Part shown: positions 12,901-26,223 of the stretch, piece after piece
Numbering within the stretch: position 1 is the first letter of the stretch
Layout: each line of letters starts with the position of its first letter
DNA from: Ceratodon purpureus
Taxonomy: Eukaryota > Streptophyta > Bryopsida > Pseudoditrichales > Ditrichaceae
Direction of reading: 5' to 3'
Assembly (NCBI GenBank): GCA_014871385.1
Contig: CM026432.1
Coordinates: forward strand, 699,194 to 763,193
Length of the DNA: 64,000 bases
Program-made: the position numbers and the translations under genes
The notes under the pieces: model-generated
The model's database searches: none
Seen by the model: only the letters and a program-made list of their open reading frames with translations
Told to the model about the DNA's origin: nothing

Positions 12901-15322
12901 TGTAGGAAGAGTTAAGTGCCAGAAATTGAGTCTCCTGTGTATCACCTAACTTGCCCTTGTCGTCATTACGGCTACCACACTTTACAAAAAGACTCCTCTA
13001 CTTATTTCTGAGGAGATGTTGAAAACTGAAGTGCGACACTAAGCACTGCCCATAATCTCATACAACAACCACGTTTTTAATCTCATACAAAAATAAAACT
13101 TGTACTATGTTGCGTTTATCAAATCCTACTACGGTAATCAATCGCGGTAATATATCATATTGACCAATGTATACAAATTAAGTAAACGGTGGCCTACGAG
13201 GGGTTCCATACTGCGGTGCCTATAACAAACCTCATTCACCGGATTTTCCATAGTAGTCCGTACGTCCTTAGTGAGATCGGTCATTCCGTTGTTGGTTTCA
13301 CGCACTTGTTTCTGGCGTGGGAATATAATTCAGTGCAGGTGCACAGTTTATGTTAGTGCTGAATAACACCAAACAATAACGTAGAAATTAACAACAATCA
13401 GAATCCTTTCTCTGTTTATTTAATGTAACTCAAACTAAGGAAAAACAGAGTTCACCACTAAAACTCACCAGCCTAGCTTCTTTTCCGGCATAGCCATGTC
13501 TACCGACACGAGGGTTGTACAATACTTTTTTCCTCCTCTCTGTCATTTGCTCAGACTTCTCTTTATATCCTGGAGAATTCCAATACTCCCTCAAAGCATC
13601 CCACTGTTTGTCAGAATACTTGGGTGGCCCCTTAGACTTATGACCATGCACTCTTCTTGCCCTTTCCCTATCCCGACGTAGCCAGGTTTTTATCATTCTA
13701 TCGAAGGACAACTGCGTGACTTCGTGGTCCATAAATTCGAACATCCCCGTTAAGGTATCCCGAAGCATGTCTCTAGACATTTCATTCTGATCTTCATATT
13801 TAATAATACTCAAGTCCAAAAATTGAGGCGTCAGGTCGCGAACACTCTCCTGCCACTTCAAGTGCCCGGTACAACCACTATCAATCAATCCAGACGCTCT
13901 TACTTGCACAACATGGGGTTTGATACCTGCTGTTTCTCTTCGCCTTGCTTCATCGTCTTCTTCTTTCTTTTTTGCCCTTCTAATCATTTTTTTCAAAGAC
14001 TCCGCCTTAATTGGCATAGGAGAAGACGGACCTCCTTCACTTAACTTTTGGGGTAACTGACTATGGGGTTCGCCCGTGTTCAAAACAACATTCGAGTAAG
14101 GGAACCGCCATTCCGGGGGGAGACATACCTGAGAGAACCCACCCTGCACATTATACGTGCTTGTCCCCAATTGATTATTGGCGACAGGCACCCACGTCCA
14201 CCATGGAGGGGCTTCGTTAGGGTTTGCATAAGGTGTGGGAATTGCGTTTCCGCCTCCGGATGTGCCCCAGCTCTTATAACGGGGTCTGCCAACGTCTTCA
14301 TTAGAGTCATTCGGGCGACCTTGAAGACGTGGACTACCCTGCGACGGTGATCCTTCATTGTTCCTCCTATTCCGACGAGGGGGGGACCGTGGCTGTATGT
14401 TTTCAAACCTTCCCGAAGATGAAGATGTTGAATTCCCGCTACCACTGCCATCTGAAATGTGAGAGACACAGTAATTACATATCGTGTCCTACAACAATAC
14501 TAAATTTACTCACAGGCATCTGCTTCCCTAGCATTAAATTATGTTACAGTGGGGATTATATCACTGTTATTCTAAATCAGTAATGGATTAAAAACATATA
14601 GTAGTAGCATTATATGGTTACTAGTGGTACATAGATACACCTTTGTGAGTGCTATTGTACAAAGAAATATGCACAGTTTCCGACAATGGAGATCTAAAAA
14701 AATAAAGTGACACAACAAGATGGGAACCATTTGCTCAAAAATAATTAGTGAACATCACCTGGAACATTATGCTCAACTGGGTCTTCAAGAACACGTTCTG
14801 TCCTCGACGGCGAGTCCCCATACTGGACTTGGGTCCCTGTATTTGTAACACCGTCGGGAGCACCTGATTTATGTCGCTCACTACGCCTCAGCGGTATGTT
14901 TTCGTGGTCGCGTTGCCGCTTCCTCGACTTCTTCGAAATCAATTTTGGTAAACGATTTCTACAACACATAAACAACACATTTCAGCGACGTAACATACAA
15001 CCTCTGCCCAGACTACAGGATACGTCCTGCGTCTCATCCCAATCTTGTACACCTTGAAAACCTAGCACATCAAATCTGAGCCATCAATTTCGACACGTGT
15101 CTTCGATCCATCAAGTACTGGTTTCCAGATAATAGGGTTAAACAGTACAAGCGCAACTGACAACTCATTCGCGGCATCCTGGACCGGCTGGAAGTAAGCC
15201 CTGTTTTGTGCCATGGTTGCTTCCCTGAAAAGCTCATACTCATTATTCTCGTTGCTCGTATCTGTATCTTCATGATCTCTCCCACCGTCACTACTGCCCT
15301 CTGAAACAGAGTTACGAGACAT
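9963..15322 (-). CDS. En/Spm ORF1-type protein (Transposase_24/TnpA-like), multi-exon
   Basis: This is probably the accessory or regulatory protein of the CACTA element. Exons supported by splice consensus and mostly matching phase are: 15322 downwards (start MSRNSVSEG, acidic, Ser-rich), 14958-14759 (basic, KKSRKRQR), 14451-13469, 13311-13231, 12745-12401, 11977-11915, 11473-11411, about 11060-10960, 10604-10516, and 10226-9963 with the stop. The 14451-13469 exon has the family hallmark YWNSPGYKEKSEQ followed by a basic run. The last exon carries a GG...HNRPIP..YLRV..V block, like the small C-terminal domain of plant En/Spm ORF1 proteins. The 12745-12401 exon is charged and probably coiled-coil. 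The join of the first exon to 14958 is unresolved, with an in-frame TAG at 15062-15064. The gene is divergent from the tnp2 gene, as usual in this superfamily. Confidence 0.75.
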
Positions 15323-16670
15323 TTAAAAGAGAACCTACTCCTGGAAACCGTAACAACAACGACGGATAATTCGTATCGAATAAGGAGTAAAAACACGTAA
15401 ATCTAGTACATTTCTCGGCATGCCAATCCAACAAGTGACTACTGATTGTGTGCTATCACAAACCCGGTGTTCGGATTCTGACCTACAAATAAAGCAGGCG
15501 CGCATGAAGTTTTGGCAGGCGGTTGCATGTGTTCCTAAACTCCTAGTCCAGTGTAGTTGCATATAGAAAGTTTTGTCTCCACTGCTTTTGAATTGCATAC
15601 ACAGGTCAAAGGTGTTCCCGTCCTTCAGTTTCGTATCATCTTCGAATGTGGTTCGTTACATACTAGGTAACAGTGGCTCAGAGGGAGAGGCTCACCCTCA
15701 ACACCAGTGGACGCACTCTTTGTTGTCACATGCAAGGAATTAGAACAGTGCAATTTTGGTGACGAACACTTCCCACATTGGAAGGGCTTGCCCAGGTATT
15801 GTACACTGTTCACCTTTCTTGATTCAGTAAAATGCCAATTAAAACTCCACACTGTGATCCAAAAACTAACTTCTTCATGATCAGCTTCCACTGGCATTTC
15901 TCAGGCATGTTACTTTCTGCAATTGTAGCTAAATGACGACGGCGGTGAAGTAGAAGCATCCACTACTCCTTCACGGTACACCTATGCTTCTGATTTGCCA
16001 ATTTGTTCCACCACTAGGGTTTAGGGTTTCTATTCAACTTATGCTTATTATGTAGTTCGTTATCATGCTCGCCACTCTCTTCCCCATGGAGTGGATTTAG
16101 TGAGATTACCGACCCGTTTTCAGTTGTACTGCCCCGCAAAACCAACTATGACATGAAACTAAGAAAGTGACAACGTATGTGTAGGATAACGTTGATCGAA
16201 AATTTGTTTGCAGACCGTGGAACATCAGGTACTCATAACTACACGTTTCTGGAGACGTGAAGTTCCGTATCGTTTTCACGAACTACAAACAAAGATTTAT
16301 AAGCCACGTGAGTTCTAAGCTAACTTCATCTCACAATCCACTTTCGCAGTTCAATTTTGAATTTTTTTATCTCGTATGTGTCAATGTATGGATTGTTAGA
16401 GATACACACCCATGTGACGCTAATATTATCAGGGACTGATTCCATTAACGTGTTCAATTTCTTTAAATTTGTATATGTTTTTTTCGACACTGCAGTCATG
16501 TGGCCCGATGCTGGACTCTACATGAACCTGCTTTTTATATATCACTATATTCACACAGTGTCTTAGGTTCTCAAACAAATTAAATCCTATTCTATACGTC
16601 GCTGTAAAATTTTAACTGATTGATTGCTGACTACGTTACCTTAGCTTAGCTTACATTTTTCTAACTCAAT
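15323..16670. promoter_or_regulatory. Divergent intergenic region between ORF1 and tnp2
   Basis: These 1.35 kb separate the starts of two genes that read away from each other and should hold both promoters. I cannot pick out a single convincing TATA box. Short open frames here look like chance. Confidence 0.4.
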
Positions 16671-19600
16671 ATGTGCTACTTCAATCGCAGAATGCAACAC
16701 CGGTTGCTTCTTACAGATACAACCAGGATAAACCTACGGGATGACAAGCTCTGGGAACGTGAAAAGCGACGGGCGACACTGTATGGGTTCCAGAGAATTG
16801 CGTGTCCTTGCAACGTGCATAAGGGGACTGGTCTACCGTTTCAGATTACTGAGATTCGAAAACATCTCATACGGTATGGTAGATCAGCGGACTGTAGGAT
16901 CTGGCGTGGACCTGACCCTGCGGATTCCTCAGATGAGGAGTGGGAAGCGGAATTCGCTTCAAGACATGCTGCTCAGATATCACGTCCCCAGCCGCGAGAC
17001 AGCGGACTCGAAGTGCGAGAAATGATACAGGATATTTATCAACAGATGGAAACTTTTTCAGCGGCCGAGGATACCATAAACTCCATAGCTATGTCGGCAT
17101 TAGAAGAGTCTGATGCAATACTAGGGATAAATGCAGATACGGGAACGCCGGAATACTTGCATACCCAGGGACAAGATGGTGACGGAAACACTGGAACAAA
17201 CAGATCTACGTCGACTTCTACAGGAGATCCAGACCACAGCACGGAACATACTGACACCGACCTCCCCCGCAGCATGGACGGAACAGACTTAGATGAGCAC
17301 GGTTTTACTCAAAATACCGGAACATGCAGCGGAGAGATACCGCAGAGAAACACTGTACATGGAGATACAGTCATGGAAGGAGGCAGAACTGTGCTCGACA
17401 CTGACAAGTTGGAAGAAGAGAGAATGAAGGATGTGCAAGCACTGGAGGATGCAATGGTAAAACTATTTGATGGTTCTAACCATTCCAAGCTGGCCGCAAC
17501 AGTGATGGTCGTAAACCTCGTTGCAACACACCCAGGTATCACAAACCAAGCCGCAGATGATATTCTCGCTACTTTTAAAACCTTACTTCCTACAGATAAC
17601 TGTATGCCAGGGTCTCTATATCATGCCAAGACGCTAACAAAACGACTAGGTTTAGATTTCCGTAATATAGACGGCTGCATTAACGGGTGCACGTTGTTTG
17701 ACTTAGAGGAAACAAAACACCTTGACAGATGTCCGAAATGCAGTGCTGGAAGGTATAGAGACATGCAGCATAGGATTAGGCCTTTGAAGGTGTTGCGACA
17801 GTTCCGTATTATTCCTAGGTTGCAGCGATTTTACAGGATCCCCGTACTTGCGAAGCTCATGCGGTGGTATAAAGAGAACCTTAGCAGTGACGGAAAAGTA
17901 AGGTACCCGGCCGATAGTAGAGCTTGGAAGAAACTAGACACAATGGACCCTCAGGTATTTGATACAGGTGGCTTCGGGATTGATGAGAGGGATGTTAGAA
18001 TGCAAATATCCTGTGACGGAATTTGTCCATTCAAGTTACATAAATCTACCTGGTCCGCATGGCCCGTGCTTGCAAGTTTTTTAAACTTGCCACCATGGCT
18101 CATAACCAAGAAATTCTTCACAATCCTGACCTTGTTAATTCCAGGGAGATCGCAAGTGCCATTTGAGCATTTTGATGTGTGGATACGACCTCTATTGGAT
18201 GAGCTTAAGGAGTTGTGGGTAGGAGTTCCTGCTTATGACATTCTCAAACCTGAAGGACAACGTGCATTTAAGTTGAGGGCTGCAGTCCTCTACACAACTC
18301 ATGATTTTCCAGGTTATGGGACTGTTAGTGGGGCAGCCCATCAAGGTTATGCTGCATGCCCACCTTGTGGTAACCAATTGAAAGGGAAATACGCCTATGA
18401 GAGTAAAAAAATGACCTACAGGGACGCAAGGCGTTGGCTCAGGCCGGATCACTTCATGCGGTCCAGTAGGTTTGACAAGTTTTTTAACGGTGAATCAGAG
18501 AGGCGATTACCACCGACAGCAAAAACAGCTGCCCAGCAACTCGAGGCTCTCCGTCTGTACCATTCTTTCCTGTCAAGGGGGAGAGATGGAAGTTCTGAAC
18601 ACACTGTTGTTCCAGAACAGGCCCACGCTGATGTGTATGATGGCACCACGGGAGATTCTGTTGGAAATACCAGACCCCCAGAGATGCATGTCCGTACAGG
18701 TGGTGCTCGTGCCAAAGCGGCACCTACTGCTAACCTCCCTGAGCGTCGCAAGAGGTCAAACACGAACATTAGGAGTACGATGACCGGTCAGCGCCATTCC
18801 GAAACAGTTGATATGGAGATGGGTATAGACGGGAGTAATGGGCAGTCTGCAACAACATCTACACGGACTAGGAAACGAAGTGGTGCCAGAGTACCTCGGC
18901 TTGAAGATCCGTCAAAAATTTATGGAATGAAGCGCAGAAGTGGGTTTTTTGACCTACCCTACTGGGAGGTAAGTGCAGTTTCCTTTGTCGCCCTGCTTAT
19001 CTAATTACAAATTCGTCCTCGTCTTCTCATCGATTTCTGCGTATATTTTGCATGCTCTTAATTAATCGTGTTTGTTTGTACTGTCTATGCTTGGATCTGC
19101 ATGGTATCAAGCCAAGTCATTGCCTTCCTCTGTTTTTGTCATACTCAGATAAACCGACAGTTGATCATGATTAGTTAGCGGTTATTTCCCTTAGTTTCGT
19201 GTCATCAATCCGGAGTAATTATTCTATGGGATTACAATGTATTGAATGATTATTCTTCTTTTTTATTTTTAATTAATGTAAAAAAAAATTATTCAATGGA
19301 ACATAACTTAATTGATTGATAAATAATCACCTGTCCAAAGAGTTCATTAATATTCTAGCAGAATTCTAGTTTGTTAAATATCGCGTTGCCTTTGGCTGGG
19401 TTTTTTTCACGAGCTATGGCTTAGTTGAGTTGTTACTGAAATTATAAAACATTCACAAATCTAATATGTTCTTGTTTAGGAGAAGTTACAATTCAACATC
19501 GTCATCCATGTGTCCATTCCTCATGTAACAGAGATGGCATCACGTCTTAATCTCATTGGGATTTCAGTATTGCGGTTGGTCATAAACTTTAACAAAAATT

Positions 19601-22600
19601 CCATCTGCGTTGCACGTGGTTAGAACATCATAAGGATTTTCAGAGTCCATTTGAAATGAATTGTAAGAGACATGGCTGACATTTCAGAGTATTCATAGTA
19701 TATTCAGTACGTAATCGAAGTACCTCGTTTAGGTTGGCACTGGAAATGAGAAAACCTAGTTAAAGTTTGCACTGAAAATGAGTATACCTAGTCCTCAAAA
19801 TCCAATTGCTTATTGGAAATCGTGTTTGTTTTATATGACAGTTATAATTGAGTATACTGAAACATCTATAACGTACAATTATAATCCAGTCCTCTCTGGT
19901 ATTTGGTAAGGGCAAATTTCTCAAACAACCGACACACTAATATGATTACCACAGTTACGCTTCTGTCGATGGTGTCTGCTAAGTTATGCTACACTCTTCT
20001 TATTAACTATTAAGCGTGGTTTCAATAATAGGTACAATTTAACCATTTCTCCGATTTCGTATGTCCGTTATTATACTACATGTGTGCATTGGAATCACTT
20101 GAGTCTCGTACAGCGTCGTTGAATGTTATTAAACTGTACACTGTGGAAATAATAAAATCTACGCAGTCGATTACTTATGATCGTATTATAATTTCTGGGG
20201 TTGTGGTATTCATGGTCTGGGATGGCATATTGGTTTCTTAATTGTAATTGGTAAAGTGAATGACTGATGGCGGGGGACTGGTTTCCTAACATTCTTTAGT
20301 TTCCAGGATTAGTCAGTAGCAAACGCAGGAATAACATTTACTGTGATTGGTCGAAATAATATGTAATTTTCGATAGGACAAGGGATGACCGCATTTGTAA
20401 TGGATTTGACACAGTATTATTTACCATTCATTACAGAAATATTTAGGTCGTCCTAGAATTAAAAGCATAGTGTCATTTAATTTTTTGCAAGCTCTCATTT
20501 CAATACTTTCGATGTTGCATGAAGTCCAGGGTTGTTGAAAGTGCTAAGTAACAGTTGGTGGCCAATGAATCTACTGTCGAGAAAGGTCTGCTTTGTTAAA
20601 TTACGCTGTAACATGTAAGCCCGTGTATTCAGTGAACAATAATGGAGCCTATTTAGCCTTTCGAATCTGCTTATTTCAGGTTATGACTGTCCATCCTTGG
20701 CTTCGAGTTTACCAAATCGATTTTTACAATTGATAACTTTGCATGTCCGGTATGATATGGTTTTAACTTATATCTCTGCATTGCACATTTGCAGCATTTA
20801 GAAATCAGGAATTCTCTTGATATCATGCATTGCGAGAAGAATCTTGCTGAGAACCTTCTCAAAACAATCTGTGGTGTAAAGGAAAAGGACAGCGTGAAAG
20901 TGAGGCGAGACATGGAGCGAGAGGGTATACGTAAACACCTTTGGATGACCAAAGACCCTAACAATTCCTCTAGAATGCTCAAACCCCTTCCTAACTATGT
21001 GCTAACTCCTAGGGAATTTAATTTATTTTGTACTAGGTTAGAGAAGTTAAAAGTACCCTCTGAATATTGCTCTGATATTGGGTCTCACATTAGGAATAAG
21101 AAGTTTGGTGCTTTGAAATCTCATGATTATCATATTCTCATGCAGACATTACTTCCCCTAGCTCTGAGAGGTCTCATGGACCAAAATACAAGGATGGCAA
21201 TAATGAGGGTTTGTAGACTTTTTAGAAGATTGTGTTGTAAGGTTTGGGACCCATTGCAGGAGGATAACTTACGAGAAGATGTAGCAGTCACCATGTGTCT
21301 CGTGGAGATGACATTCCCTCCAACATTCTTTGATATCATGTCTCATCTTCCAATGCATCTAGTGGAGGAGTTGATTATTTTGGGACCTACACAGGTACGG
21401 TGGATGTACCCTGTTGAAAGAACTATGATGACATTGAAAAACCATGTTAAAAATAGAGCGAGGCCGGAAGCTTCAATTGCACATGGATATTTAATGGATG
21501 AAACAATGGGGTTTGCAACATCGTACATGCATGGGTTTGATGTGGTAAGGCGTAGAGTTTGGGATGCGGATCCGGAAGATTGTGCAGAGTTTGAAGTTCT
21601 ACAGGGGGCGCCAGCAGATTTTATTCTAACAAGAGCACAGCGTGATAGCATCCACAAATTTGTTCTATGTAACAATACGCTTACTGCTTCATTTTACAGG
21701 TACACTAGTATACCATGGTATAGCATAGTTTTCAAGTTCCACTGTATATCTGATCATATGTGTTGTTTTATTTGTTGGACATATTGCTTTTGGCCTAATG
21801 AGAATTCAGGAGTTCCCGACTCTAAGTAATCAAGCACACCTACTTGAACGTAGATAACGATCAATTCTTCGGCCTTTCAAATTTAATTCCATGTAACCAG
21901 GATGACACTGTTAATCTCGATTACAACACATGGCAATTTTAGGGAATATGATGTGGTACCTCTGAAGTGACATAGGCAGGTCAGTGTTGAAATTTGTAGT
22001 AACAAGTACAATAGTTGAGAAATATTCCTTGTTAAGTAGTATCCTTGACCTGTTGTAGTTGGGGAAATTCTATTATGTTTGTTGGATTTGTGATTTAAAC
22101 ATTGTGATAGTTGATTTGCGCCTCTGTACGATACACCGCAGTCCACTATGCCATTGGTCGAACCGGGCCTCGGTATGTGTGAGCTACCTGTCGAAATTGT
22201 TCTCTGCATTCCGTGAATTGAAAAGTGGAATTAAAAATCCCAACATCCTCCGTTCCTTCATTTTCTAAGGCTTTTTTTTTTAAAGTTTCCACTGCGTCAT
22301 CGCTCCATCATTTGACGATTCCTTTTACAATATAGTTAGAATTAATGGTAGATTTTGTTTGTTATGGTAGAGTAGATTAACCGGTGAGGAATGTGGGGGA
22401 CATGCCTGAATAAAATTCTTGCAAATACGGAGTTAGTCGATTGCAACAGTTCTAAAATTTACTGAGCTTGTGTTGCGGTGACCTGCAGTATAAACGGTTG
22501 TTCATTATCTGTAGAGGCCACTGACATACCTCATACTGTTGTACAGGGATTGGGAAAAAGAGTGGGCGGATAGTGGGGGAGCGGTAGGGCCAGTGGAAAC

Positions 22601-23363
22601 CTGGATAAAGGCTGCCGTTCATTCATTGAAACTTGATATGTCCAATCCGGATGATGCCGACACAGTACTTCTGTGCAATCCGCCATCACTTTTATGCAAG
22701 AAATACGCCAAAATGTCGGCATACGGGAACCACTGGCGTATAGACAATGCAAAACATAGGAGTCTAGATACATATGACTGCGGGGTGGCATGCATGGAAG
22801 CGAGCGAGCAGTCTTCAGGATCCGGGATTAATTACGTCGGGGTCCTGGAGGACATACTCTTACTTGATTATGGTGACACTAAAACACCTATTATCGTTTT
22901 CTCTTGCCAGTGGAAAAGAAGGTATGACAACCTCAGAAGGGACACTTATTTACGGGATGCCGATGGATTTCTAGTGGTGAATTTTAAGTACAACACACCT
23001 AAATCAATAGAACCCTACGTTTTCCCCAGTCAATGCTCCCAGGTTTTTTTTTCGGACGACGATCTACAGGCTACTGGCTCACAGTGGAAAGTCGTTCTTC
23101 GGAAAGAAGCGCGATCGAGGAGGAAGGTGGAAGAAGATGACGATGCTTTTATTACAAGTACGGTTCATGGGGTGGAAGATATTCCGAGAGGTGTCTTTCA
23201 AAACCATCCGGAAGAGCCTGACTTAGCAGGTGCTATATTACTGAACGAAGTGGATAACGCACTTGCGTTGCAAGGTTTCGAGAGAAGAGAGCGTAGGAAG
23301 GTTGACGGGAATAACCAGCCCGGACGTAAGAGCAGAGCCAATGCAAAGCGTAGACGGGTTTAG
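16671..23363 (+). CDS. CACTA tnp2-family transposase
   Basis: This is the catalytic transposase of the CACTA element. There are three exons: 16671-18968, 20795-21699 and 22547-23363. The joins keep phase (TGGGAG|gtaagt, gcag|CAT; TACAG|gtacac, cag|GGAT) and give 1339 residues. Residues 30-90 hold a transposase-associated zinc motif (ACPC...). A zinc ribbon CPKC lies at about 354-357. The tnp2 core follows, with SCDGICPF (Asp 449) and HDFPGYGTVSG (Asp 545) and then CPPCG. Exon 2 starts in the LPYWE/HLEIRNSLDIMHCEKN junction conserved in the family and continues to SHDYHILMQTLLPLALRG. Exon 3 has the downstream domain with NYVGVLEDILLLDYG and a basic C-terminus (KSRANAKRRRV). No stops interrupt it, so it may be functional. 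The start could instead be Met at 16692, because a cag acceptor lies just before it. Intron 1 is 1826 bp. Confidence 0.9.
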
Positions 23364-26223
23364 GAGTTGTGAATTTAGAGGCAAGTTATAACAGCGAAAT
23401 AACTCTCCAGCTATATGTTGCGGTAATATCCCAGTACTCTCGTTATGTCTTTTAAAAAAAACTATGACTCTTAAACGCGAAACGTAGAAAACTAATATAT
23501 TTTTATATTGAATGATATTGTACATGGTGAAAAGTAGTTGGTACACTAGATATCCGGTGAGCCTTTTTTTGAATTGCACCTGCTTTGTGATCAGGGAAAC
23601 GGTGCAACACTAAAGGACGGAGTAATACAGATGGCTGAGTCCAGACATGATGCACTGCCTTCAGTACACGTTTGATAGAGGTTTCAATCGTTCGTACGGT
23701 AGTATACTAAAGACTTCTATTCTATTTTTGATTTACTTGTTTGCCATTGGAAGCTGTAAGGAACCCTCGTCATACGGGATATAATTGATACCGTTGATGT
23801 ACATTTTTGTTACTATTTATTAAGTTCTTCGCCAATTCTGTTCCGGCGAAGGTAAACGATGCAATTTTTTGTAACTGCCCCAGATGTTTTATACTGTTAA
23901 TGCGGTTAGAATTCTAACTGGTACATTGGAGAAGTACCCGTTTAAACGATATGTGAATTGTTGTGTGCCTTTGACAGAAGCTTTTGTTAGAGACCATGTA
24001 ATATAGTCGATTCTATCTCTGTTGTTGTTGAATATCTGTGTCGATGAAACTGAGACAAACGCTGTTGCAGTCCATATCCTTTGGTTGCGAAATATTTTAC
24101 TCATTCACTTACGATGAAAATTATATTCATAGGTCAGCCCAGCACTTTATTGTCTAAAAGCATGGTCGTTCCTAACAGTGTGTGTAATTTGTTTTGTACA
24201 GTTTAAGTACATTTTTTTTAAATTTTCTTCGAAGTGGCTGTCCATTTTTCAAGTCGGATTCCTTGGATTTCAGGGTACTCTGTGTACCCTAAACATATTT
24301 CTGACTCCTTCTCTTAAATTGGAGAACGGACCACCTTTAAGTTTTCGGAGTATTCTATTACATTCAGATTTTGCTCCGGGGGGTTAGGGGTTCCATGGTT
24401 CATAGTGTAGGGATTCCCGCTACAATTAAACTCGGAGGTTTATGTGCCTTTTTTTTTTTTGGAGACGTCGTGTTGTTGTTGTAAAGTATGATGCGCTATG
24501 CAGCCTATGCCGCAGAGATGCTCTCGCATTTAAAATGAGATATTATAGATTGATTCTTGGAGAATCTGTCTCTATGGAGGAACTGGGCACATGTTGGAGA
24601 AATAAATTAGAGTTCGTTATGGCCAACCTGTAGAGTTACTCAGCAAAAGCTTCATTCGTGGCCATTGAAATATTTCCTTCGCGAGCGTTAATGGAAGGCA
24701 ATATCACGAATCATCAGTCTACGTTTGATAAGTTGGTGTGGTCGATGTTGGCTTCGTTTTGAAGTGAAGTGGTTGATATTTTTCTATGGTTCGAACGATT
24801 TGATATTTGATAAATTGAGGTGCGTCATTCGACTCGGCTTCTATGAATTTTATAGCGGATCTAGTCAATCGACAAGTGTATTTGTTTTCTTGTGTCCTGC
24901 AATGCATGTTTTCTTAATCTCACAAATTGTTTTTGTAATGCATGTTCTACTATTTTGTCAATTTTATACCTTCTTATGGAAAATAATTTTTATGAAGGTC
25001 TAAAAAGCGTTTTTTTACCTAAAATTTTGCATGTGCATAGCTAACCTAGTTAGCTACATGGAAAAGAATATGACCAAATTTTTTGAAGTAATAATCATTA
25101 AGTCTCTCTTTTGCCCATTTGCACCATGCCTCTTGGCGAAGTCCCAAAAAAATATCTGCTCAAACTTTGAACACTACGATCTCACTAATGAAAATCATCC
25201 AACGGTTGAAATTTGGATCAGTTCTTCCAAGAAGGGTTAGGTACAAGATCTTATGGTTGAAATTTCAAAAAAAGTTTAAAAATTTGTTTAATATCCTCGG
25301 GAGGGCATAGTGGTAAAAACTCGCAGTTTTGAGTATTCAAGCTCTCAAAAACACAAGGAATTTAGGGGTTAAAAGACATTCTTACAAGTTGGCAAATTTG
25401 ATCAAATCTATTAAAAAAACTACTTCCTACAGCAAGGGATACACAAAAACAAAGAAGCTTGTATGATTTTTTATTTTTATTTTTATTTTTATTTTTTTAT
25501 TTTTTTTAAAAAAAACACATACAAACAAACAAACGTCGATTAGATTTCTCTTTCCGGCTCTTTTCAATATATTGTACTTAACAGAAGGTTTGCTTGAAAA
25601 AAACAAATTAGTTTCATCTGCCAAAAATTGACAAAAGGCAAAAAAGAAAACCCATGAGAACCTTTCCAAAATTAGTCAACGGAAAATCATACTCCCAAGA
25701 ACTTCAGTCCTTCATAGTTTTCAAGGTTCACTGGGAAAATCAACTCAAGAAGCAAATATTCATTTAAAATTTAACAGATTCAATTCAAAAAATCCATCGA
25801 CAGATGATAATAACTATTCAATAGTCGATAAAACAAAAACAGAGTCTTATGATTTTTCAATGGTCTAAACAAAAATCAAAATTAAAAAAGAAATCATGCA
25901 ACAAATCAAATTTCTAGAATGTAAACGGAGCCGGTCATCAACAGTTGTTATGATTTCGGAGTATACTGGGTCATGGCCTTTCTTTATAAATCTACTATGT
26001 TAAACATATAATGAAGGTTCATATAATATAAGAGTTTACATTCATGGAAGTAAATAAATATTCAAAATGTTTAAAGAATAATCTAGGTAAAAGAAAAATA
26101 CCATTATGCATATGAAATGGAATGTTTATAGTCCACATACAAATCCAAAATCATATAATGAAAACCATATATTCAACATTGTGCATTTCTCTATACACAA
26201 AGAAAAGTGATAAGATATAAAAT
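23364..26223. other. Non-coding CACTA interior
   Basis: No gene recognised. It holds A/T-rich tracts, including a (TTTTTA)-like run at about 25463-25508. A tRNA-like box A/box B pair near 25296-25345 is too degenerate to call. Confidence 0.4.

Noticed and set aside
25285-25350. tRNA-like box A and box B
   Set aside because: Box B is degenerate and no cloverleaf can be drawn.
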